Source of the DNA: Gammaproteobacteria bacterium
Lineage (GTDB): Bacteria; Pseudomonadota; Gammaproteobacteria; Steroidobacterales; SZUA-146
DNA length: 12,588 nt
Assembly (NCBI GenBank): GCA_013002925.1
Contig: JABDLQ010000037.1
Coordinates: 1-12,588, forward strand
Reading direction: 5' to 3'
This document shows, in pieces, positions 7,158 through 12,588 of the stretch. A model generated the notes under the pieces. It made no database searches. It saw only the letters and a program-made list of their open reading frames with translations, and was not told where the DNA came from. The translations under genes were made by a program, and so were the position numbers. Position 1 is the stretch's first letter, and every line of letters starts with the position of its first letter.

Positions 7158-9185
7158 ATGAACTATGAGACCAATGACATTCGCAATCTGTGCCTGGTAG
7201 GGCCCAGCAATGCTGGCAAGACCCAGCTTGCGGAGGCACTGCTGCACGCGGGGGGTGCCATTCCAAAATGTGGCTCGGTAGATCAGGGGGATACCGTCTC
7301 CGATTTCACATCGCGTGAGAAGGAGTTGGGTCACTCCCAGGATTGTGCGGTATGCCACCTGGATCACAAAGGCATTCATGTCAACCTGATCGACACGCCG
7401 GGCTATCGGGATTTTTACGGTCGAGCGCTGTCCGTATTACCCGCCGCTGATACCGCTGCAATCGTGATCAATGCCCAAACCGGAATTGAACCTGTGACCC
7501 GACGAATGATGAAGGCGGCTGGCCAGCAGCGATTGTGCCGCATGATCGTTGTCAACAAGATCGATGCCGAAGGTTGCGATCTGAAACAGCTAATGAAAGA
7601 CATCCGCGCGGAGTTCGGACCGGAGTGCCTGCCGATCAATTTGCCCTCGGTCGATGGTGACGGTGTCGTCGACTGTTTTTTCCAGCCCGAAGGTACTGAC
7701 ACAGCATTCGGCTCGTTTGCCACTGCACATACGGAGATCATTGATCAGGTTGTCGAGGTCGATGAGGATCTGATGGAAATTTACCTGGAGCAGGGGCAGG
7801 AGCTCAAACCCGAGCAATTACACGACCCGTTCGAGAAAGCCTTGCGCGAAGGTCACCTGATACCGGTCTGCTTTGTATCGGCCAAAACAGGCGCGGGGGT
7901 GCCGGAATTGCTCGAGGTGTGTGAACGCCTGATGCCGAGCCCGCTGGAAGGCAATCCACCCCGGTTTCTCAAAGGGGAAGGGGACGATGCAACGGAAGCG
8001 GTGCTGACACACGGTCCTGACGCACATGCCATTGCTCATGTGTTTATGGTGAGCATTGACCCGTACAAAGGTCGGCTCGGTGTCTGTCGTGTACATCAGG
8101 GTACGATTCGGACCGGCACCCAACTGTATGTCGGAGATGCGCGCAAACCGTTTAAAGTCAATCAACTCCTCAAGCTCAACGGCGAAAACTATACGCAGAT
8201 CAACGAGGGCATTGCCGGCGATATTTGTGCGATCCCGCGTGTGGATGAAATCCACTACGATGCCGTGCTGCATGACTCGCACGATGAAGATCATTTTCAT
8301 CTGAAATCTATCGACCTGCCGCGGCCAATGTACGGGCTGGCCATCAAACCACCCAAAAATACAGATGCACAAAAAACTTCGGATGCATTGCATATCATCG
8401 AGGCAGAGGATCCCTCTATTGCGGTGGAACATAATGCTGTGCTCAATGAAATCGTGCTACGTGGCCTCGGTGAATTGCATTTGCGCACATTGCTGGAATT
8501 GATCAGCGATCGTTATAGCCTTAAAGTGGAAACGGCACTGCCGTCAATCGCCTATCGCGAATCCATCACAAAACCAGCCGAGGGGCATTGCCGACACAAA
8601 AAACAAACAGGGGGCGCGGGCCAGTTTGGCGAAGTGTATTTGCGCATTGAACCTTTGCCAAACGGCACAGGTTTCGAGTTTGAGAGCAAAGTCGTCGGGG
8701 GCGCCATTCCTTCTCAATACATTCCTGCCGTACGCTCTGGTGTGCAGCAAGTGATGCAGTCCGGTGCGGTGCATGGCTACCCGATGCAGGATATCAAGGT
8801 GACGGTTTACGATGGCAAGCATCACCCTGTCGATTCGAAGGAAATAGCGTTTGTTCAGGCGGGCAAGAAAGCGTTTTTGGAAGCAGTTAAAAGTGCAGCA
8901 CCCATATTAATGGAGCCGATTGTTGAGGTTACTGTCACGGTGCCGAGTCGCTGTGCCGGTGGCGTTACCGGCGATCTGTCATCGATGCGCGGCATGATCA
9001 GCGGCACCGAGGCATTGTCCGGAGATCGAATTGTCGTACTTGGACAGGTTCCTTTGAAAGAAATGCAGGACTATCATTCGCGCTTAAAATCACTGTCCGG
9101 TGGGGATGGCAGTTTTACCATGGACTTCAGTCACTACGCACAGGTGTCCGCGGACATAGTGAAACAGGCGGCGACGCACTCTTGA
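7158..9185 (+). CDS. EF-G-like translational GTPase of the EF-G-2 type
   Basis: The protein has 675 residues, with the start set by AGGAGG at 7143-7148. EF-G family proteins use GTP to drive tRNA-mRNA movement or ribosome splitting. The GTPase domain shows the P-loop GPSNAGKT (15-22), DTPGY (79-83), NKID (133-136) and SAKTGAG (241-247). Domain II follows from about 285, then domain III with VLRGLGELHL (432-441). The domain IV entry motif is QTGGAGQFGEVYLR, its tip is YDGKHHPVDS (about 551-560), and domain V carries a GGVTGDLSSMRG signature (601-612). Two differences from housekeeping EF-G stand out. The switch II motif has Tyr83 where EF-G and EF-Tu carry the catalytic His (DTPGH). Switch I reads EKELGHS instead of ERGIT. 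Both features resemble the EF-G-2 paralogues such as the Thermus one, as I recall them. It stands alone, away from rpsL/rpsG/tuf, as expected for a second copy. It is not a Tet(M)-type resistance protein by overall layout. Confidence 0.9.
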   Translation: MNYETNDIRNLCLVGPSNAGKTQLAEALLHAGGAIPKCGSVDQGDTVSDFTSREKELGHSQDCAVCHLDHKGIHVNLIDTPGYRDFYGRALSVLPAADTAAIVINAQTGIEPVTRRMMKAAGQQRLCRMIVVNKIDAEGCDLKQLMKDIRAEFGPECLPINLPSVDGDGVVDCFFQPEGTDTAFGSFATAHTEIIDQVVEVDEDLMEIYLEQGQELKPEQLHDPFEKALREGHLIPVCFVSAKTGAGVPELLEVCERLMPSPLEGNPPRFLKGEGDDATEAVLTHGPDAHAIAHVFMVSIDPYKGRLGVCRVHQGTIRTGTQLYVGDARKPFKVNQLLKLNGENYTQINEGIAGDICAIPRVDEIHYDAVLHDSHDEDHFHLKSIDLPRPMYGLAIKPPKNTDAQKTSDALHIIEAEDPSIAVEHNAVLNEIVLRGLGELHLRTLLELISDRYSLKVETALPSIAYRESITKPAEGHCRHKKQTGGAGQFGEVYLRIEPLPNGTGFEFESKVVGGAIPSQYIPAVRSGVQQVMQSGAVHGYPMQDIKVTVYDGKHHPVDSKEIAFVQAGKKAFLEAVKSAAPILMEPIVEVTVTVPSRCAGGVTGDLSSMRGMISGTEALSGDRIVVLGQVPLKEMQDYHSRLKSLSGGDGSFTMDFSHYAQVSADIVKQAATHS

Positions 9186-9195
9186 GTCTTTAAGC

Positions 9196-9230
9196 AAAAA
9201 AAAAGCCGCCACACCCCGCACTGCGCGGGG
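9196..9230 (-). terminator. GC-rich hairpin plus T9 run between convergent genes
   Basis: On the minus strand the stem CCCCGC/GCGGGG (9214-9230, 5-base loop) is followed by the bases TGTGGCGGC and then nine Ts (complement of 9196-9204), about 60-95 bases past the PPDK stop. The nine-base gap between stem and T-run is longer than usual for an intrinsic terminator, unless a longer GGCGG-containing stem forms. For the plus-strand EF-G-like gene the hairpin lacks a T-run, so that gene has no clear terminator of its own here. Confidence 0.4.
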
Positions 9231-9290
9231 GTACCCGCCCATCTTGCGGTACGCTGCCGGCAATAGGGTGCTGGTTGTCACACGATCCGG

Positions 9291-12044
9291 TTAACCGTTG
9301 GCTGTATCGAACTCCTTGTCACGCAATTTAGCGGTCGCCGCCGCCAGGCGTGCGATTGGAACCCGGGGCCCGGAACAGGAAACATAATCCAGTCCCGCGT
9401 GGTGACAGAAGCGGATGGACTCCGGATGGCCACCCTGTTCGCCGCAGATACCAATTTTCAGGTTTTCGCGTTGTGCGCGACCGCGCTCGACGGCCATTTC
9501 AATCAATTGTCCGACCCCCAAAACGTCGAGGACTTCAAAGGGGTTGTATTGCAAAATACCGGTGTCGTTGTACATTGGCAGAAACTTGTTTTCCGCATCC
9601 TCGCGAGAGAATGAAAACACGGCCTGGGTTAAATCATTTGTGCCGAAGGAAAAGAACTCGACGTTCTCGGCAAGTTCCGCCGCGCGGGTGCAGGCGCGCA
9701 CGGTTTCGATCATTGTGCCGAACCTGAAATTAAGCTTGGTGCCAAAACTCTCTTCAAGTTGACTCGTCAGGTCGTCAACGGTACGTCTGACGGTCGCCAG
9801 TTCCTGGGCGGTGATCACCTGGGGTACCATGATCTCGGGAATCACCTGAACGCCCTGTTCTGCACATTCAATGGTGGCGCCGAGAATCGCCCGGATCTGC
9901 ATGGCATAAATCTCCGGATAGGCGATACCGAGACGCACACCGCGGTGACCCAGCATCGGGTTTACCTCACGCAGTTCACGCACTTTTTTCAGCATGCGTT
10001 CTTTTTTGATCAGCACATCATTAACAAACTCTTCGCTAAGCTCGTCAAATGGCTTTGGCATTTCCAGAATCGCATCCATTGCAGCTAAGGCAGTGTGCCG
10101 CCCGCGCGCAACGTCCCTATAGAGTCGCAGCACCTGCAGTTGTTCAAGCAGCTGTGTTTCGGTCGGCAGGAATTCGTGCATCGGCGGATCCAATAGCCTG
10201 ACCGTCACCGGCTTGGGCGCCATAACGGAAAACAGGTCGATAAAATCAGCCTGCTGAATGGGCAGCAAACGATCCAGGGCGGCCTGCCGTTCATCCGCCG
10301 TATCCGCAAGGATCATATCAATCACAACCGGCAGCCGGTCACTCGCATTGAACATACGCTCGGTACGGCACAGGCCAATGCCCATCGCCCCATATTCAAG
10401 GGCCTTTCTTGCCGCCGCGGGCGTGTCCGCGTTGGCCATGACTTTGAGATCGGCAGTTGCATCGGCCCAGCCAAGCAGCGTTTGCAGGTCGTCAGAAAAT
10501 TGCGCCTCGATCGTTGCAATGGCGCCTTCATAAACCATGCCGGAGGCGCCATCGAGTGTGATGACATCGCCTTCATGAAGGACCCTGGTGCCAACATGGG
10601 CCTGGCGCAGACTCACATCAACGATGATGCCCTCGGCACCCGCGACGCACGGCTTGCCCATGCCGCGCGCGACTACCGCAGCATGCGAGGTTTTGCCGCC
10701 GCGACTCGTAAGAATGCCTTCAGACGCGAAAAAACCGTGAATATCCTCGGGGCGGGTTTCCTCTCTCACGAGAATCACCTTGTCACCCGCCTTACCGAGC
10801 TTTTCAGCCAGGTCAGCATCGAAGACACATTTGCCTGACGCCGCGCCGGGCGACGCGGGTAAACCAATCGCGATCGGTTCTGCCGTGGTGTCGGGGTCAA
10901 GGCTCGGGTGCAGCAACTGTTCCAGCAACTCAGGATCGATACGCAACAAAGCCTGTTCCCGGGTAATCAGTTTTTCTGCAAACATATCGACCGATGTCTT
11001 GACCATGGCGGCCGCATTCATTTTGCCGTTGCGGGTTTGCAGGCAGTACAGCGTGCCTTTCTCGATGGTAAATTCGTAGTCCTGTACTTCCTGATAGTGG
11101 GACTCCAGCGTATTCCTCAATGTCACCAGCTGGGAATACTGTTCCGGCATTTCCAGTTCCATGTTATGCAGAGCTTTCGGAGTACGAATGCCGGCCACAA
11201 CATCCTCACCCTGTGCGTTGATCAGGTATTCACCGAACATTTCGTTTTCGCCGGTACCGGGGTTGCGCGTAAACCCCACGCCAGTGGCGCAATCATCGCC
11301 TTTATTGCCAAACACCATGGTGCAGATATTGACGGCGGTTCCGTTGGCCATGTCAGGCGTGATATGGAATTCACGCCGGTAATCCACTGCGCGCTTGCCC
11401 ATCCACGAGCGAAATACGGCTTCTACGGCAAGCTTTAATTGCTCCATGACATCCTGCGGAAAATCCTTGCCGGTTTCCCGACGCACAACAGCGAGAAATT
11501 TGTCGCTGATTTCCCTCAGATGATCTGCGGTGAGCGCGACGTCCGAACTGACCCCGACACGATTCTTGACGGCTTCAAAATATTCGTCAAAGTGCTCGTC
11601 GGAAATGCCCAGAGCCACTTTGCCAAACAGCTGAATAAAACGCCGATAGGCGTCATAGGCAAACCGTTCATCGCCGGTTTGGCTGATCAGTCCGGCCAGC
11701 GTTTCGCTGTTCAGACCCAGGTTCAGGACGGTATCCATCATCCCGGGCATCGACATGGCCGACCCCGATCGCACCGAGACCAGCAGCGGATCCGGGCCCC
11801 TGCCAAAGGTCTTTCCCGTTGCTGATTCGAGTTTGTCAATTTCCTGCTTAACCGTTGTCATCAGATCCGGTGGCAATTCATTGTTTTGCAGGTATGCCAG
11901 GCAGGCTGCCGTGGTGATGACAAACCCCGGCGGAACATTGATGCCGATCTGCGTCATTTCGCACAGATTGGCACCTTTTCCGCCCAGCAGTTTTTTGTTT
12001 TTGCCATCGCCGTTTTGAAAGGAATAAATGTATTGTTCGGACAT
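9291..12044 (-). CDS. ppdK: Pyruvate, phosphate dikinase
   Basis: The protein has 917 residues from ATG 12044, with AAGG nine bases upstream. An upstream in-frame ATG at 12131 would add 29 unrelated residues and is rejected. The enzyme interconverts pyruvate + ATP + Pi with phosphoenolpyruvate + AMP + PPi in the cytoplasm. The N-terminal ATP-grasp part opens with KLLGGKGANLCEM (18-30) and has SVRSGSAMSMPGMMDTVLNLG (90-110). The swivelling phosphohistidine domain has GGKTSHAAVVARG with His454 and the neighbouring Thr452 that regulatory kinases target in plant enzymes. The C-terminal PEP/pyruvate barrel shows GIGLCRTERMF (555-565), RLLDPPMHEFLP, FGTMIE, GTNDLTQ and Cys867 in ICGEQGGHPESI, ending with VSCSGPRVPIARLA. 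Length and motif order fit PPDK, not PEP synthase. GEQGGHP differs from the usual GEHGGDP. No PPDK regulatory protein gene is in the window. It is transcribed alone and converges on the EF-G-like gene. Confidence 0.96.
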   Translation of the reverse strand: MSEQYIYSFQNGDGKNKKLLGGKGANLCEMTQIGINVPPGFVITTAACLAYLQNNELPPDLMTTVKQEIDKLESATGKTFGRGPDPLLVSVRSGSAMSMPGMMDTVLNLGLNSETLAGLISQTGDERFAYDAYRRFIQLFGKVALGISDEHFDEYFEAVKNRVGVSSDVALTADHLREISDKFLAVVRRETGKDFPQDVMEQLKLAVEAVFRSWMGKRAVDYRREFHITPDMANGTAVNICTMVFGNKGDDCATGVGFTRNPGTGENEMFGEYLINAQGEDVVAGIRTPKALHNMELEMPEQYSQLVTLRNTLESHYQEVQDYEFTIEKGTLYCLQTRNGKMNAAAMVKTSVDMFAEKLITREQALLRIDPELLEQLLHPSLDPDTTAEPIAIGLPASPGAASGKCVFDADLAEKLGKAGDKVILVREETRPEDIHGFFASEGILTSRGGKTSHAAVVARGMGKPCVAGAEGIIVDVSLRQAHVGTRVLHEGDVITLDGASGMVYEGAIATIEAQFSDDLQTLLGWADATADLKVMANADTPAAARKALEYGAMGIGLCRTERMFNASDRLPVVIDMILADTADERQAALDRLLPIQQADFIDLFSVMAPKPVTVRLLDPPMHEFLPTETQLLEQLQVLRLYRDVARGRHTALAAMDAILEMPKPFDELSEEFVNDVLIKKERMLKKVRELREVNPMLGHRGVRLGIAYPEIYAMQIRAILGATIECAEQGVQVIPEIMVPQVITAQELATVRRTVDDLTSQLEESFGTKLNFRFGTMIETVRACTRAAELAENVEFFSFGTNDLTQAVFSFSREDAENKFLPMYNDTGILQYNPFEVLDVLGVGQLIEMAVERGRAQRENLKIGICGEQGGHPESIRFCHHAGLDYVSCSGPRVPIARLAAATAKLRDKEFDTANG

Positions 12045-12096
12045 TTGTCGCAGCCTTATAAAAAGATTGAATGATGGTTTGAATGGTCCTCCAATA

Positions 12097-12120
12097 TTGC
12101 CGTGCGCGCTACTACGGCAA
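12097..12120. repeat. Inverted repeat in the PPDK upstream region
   Basis: TTGCCGT (12097-12103) and ACGGCAA (12114-12120) form a perfect 7-base inverted repeat around a 10-base GC-rich loop, 53-76 bases before the PPDK start. It is not followed by a T-run on either strand. It may be an operator for the ppdK promoter or a hairpin ending the hydrolase transcript (stop at 12191, same strand). The sequence alone does not decide. Confidence 0.4.
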
Positions 12121-12190
12121 ACCACTAGCAAGCGCTAAAGTGCCGGATTAGGGGGGGTATAATCGTGAGCTGAAGAAGGGTATCCGGTGC

Positions 12191-12588
12191 TTATGCGCGG
12201 CTTGATTGCAGCGCGTGATTGGCAATCAGACCGATAATCTGCGGCCACAGCTCAGTCGGAAAATTGTGCCCCATGCCGTCAATGACTTCGAGAGTTGCCC
12301 CCGGAATGTATTTGGCCGTGTCGATGCCGCCGGCAAGCGGTACAAGGGGGTCATCCCGACCATGAATAACCAGCGTCGGCGCCTTGATTGTGGCCAGCCG
12401 GCTGCGGCGGTCACCATCCTGAATGATGGCGGCCACGTGACGGATGAATCCGGATGGAAAGTAACAGCGGTCATACCCCAGTGCCGTCATTTCCCGGCGG
12501 GTCTCATCGTCTATTGGATACGCCGGGCTGCCGATAAGCTCCAACGTGCGCATGCTGTGCTCTATCACGGCCTCCCGGTCATTGCCGG
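12191..12588 (-). CDS. Alpha/beta hydrolase, C-terminal part only
   Basis: The frame is open from the right edge of the window to TAA at 12191, giving 131 visible residues; the N-terminus and the nucleophile serine are outside. The end carries the two other triad elements expected of the fold: IKAPTLVIHGRDDPLVP, with the acid residue at about visible position 79, and VIDGMGHNFP, with the catalytic histidine at about 107. The middle (residues about 15-60) would be part of the cap region. The closest resemblance I recall is to RdmC-like esterases and related small hydrolases, whose ends read similarly, but the substrate cannot be inferred. It lies upstream of ppdK on the same strand with a 146-base gap, so co-transcription is possible but not shown. 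Confidence 0.85.
   Translation of the reverse strand, partial: GNDREAVIEHSMRTLELIGSPAYPIDDETRREMTALGYDRCYFPSGFIRHVAAIIQDGDRRSRLATIKAPTLVIHGRDDPLVPLAGGIDTAKYIPGATLEVIDGMGHNFPTELWPQIIGLIANHALQSSRA

Noticed and set aside
7818..8432. A 204-codon open frame on the minus strand inside the EF-G-like gene.
   Set aside because: It is antisense to a fully motif-supported GTPase, has no recognisable domain or ribosome binding site, and looks like a by-product of codon bias.
12193..12237. A 14-codon open frame downstream of the plus-strand TATAAT.
   Set aside because: Very short, without a well-placed ribosome binding site, and antisense to the conserved end of the hydrolase gene.
1..12588. CRISPR arrays, transposases, integrases, toxin-antitoxin pairs and tRNAs.
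   Set aside because: Searched by eye on both strands; no repeated spacer pattern, terminal inverted repeats, recombinase motifs or cloverleaf sequences were found.

Overview
The window looks like a chromosomal segment of a Gammaproteobacterium-type organism. The basis is the Gram-negative layout: a lipoprotein signal peptide, a hybrid histidine kinase with an HDFNNLL-type H-box, dense small operons, and protein sequences close to proteobacterial families. GC content is moderate by eye and was not counted. Genus cannot be read from the sequence. No tRNA, rRNA, insertion sequence, CRISPR array or phage gene was seen.

Layout. Positions 1-1214 (minus) hold most of an AMP-forming acyl-CoA synthetase of the malonyl-CoA synthetase (MatB/ACSF3) type; its C-terminus lies off the left edge. 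A 407-base gap with no convincing gene follows. Positions 1622-3283 (minus) encode an isolated protein with two flagellin/hook 'IN' repeats, resembling FliD-type hook-cap proteins but without flagellar neighbours. After a gap containing a probable terminator come two overlapping minus-strand genes: a TTG-started hybrid histidine kinase (3634-5490) and, upstream of it, a PhnD-family substrate-binding lipoprotein (5487-6362). A stand-alone receiver-domain protein (6504-6914, plus) diverges from them across a 141-base gap.

The right half holds an EF-G-like translational GTPase of the EF-G-2 type (7158-9185, plus). It faces pyruvate, phosphate dikinase (9291-12044, minus) across a short gap with a GC-rich hairpin and a T-run. 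The right edge carries the C-terminal part of an alpha/beta hydrolase (12191-12588, minus).

How the genes may work together. The clearest functional unit is the lipoprotein, hybrid kinase and receiver cluster. No transporter permease or ATPase gene is present, so the binding protein more likely feeds ligand information to the kinase than to an ABC transporter. The kinase carries its own receiver, and the divergent single-domain receiver could be a partner or phosphate sink. Its output is unknown because no DNA-binding or enzymatic effector lies in the window. The other genes (malonyl-CoA synthetase-like, PPDK, EF-G-2-like, hydrolase) look like independent metabolic or translation-related units. 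I found no defence system, biosynthetic cluster or mobile element.
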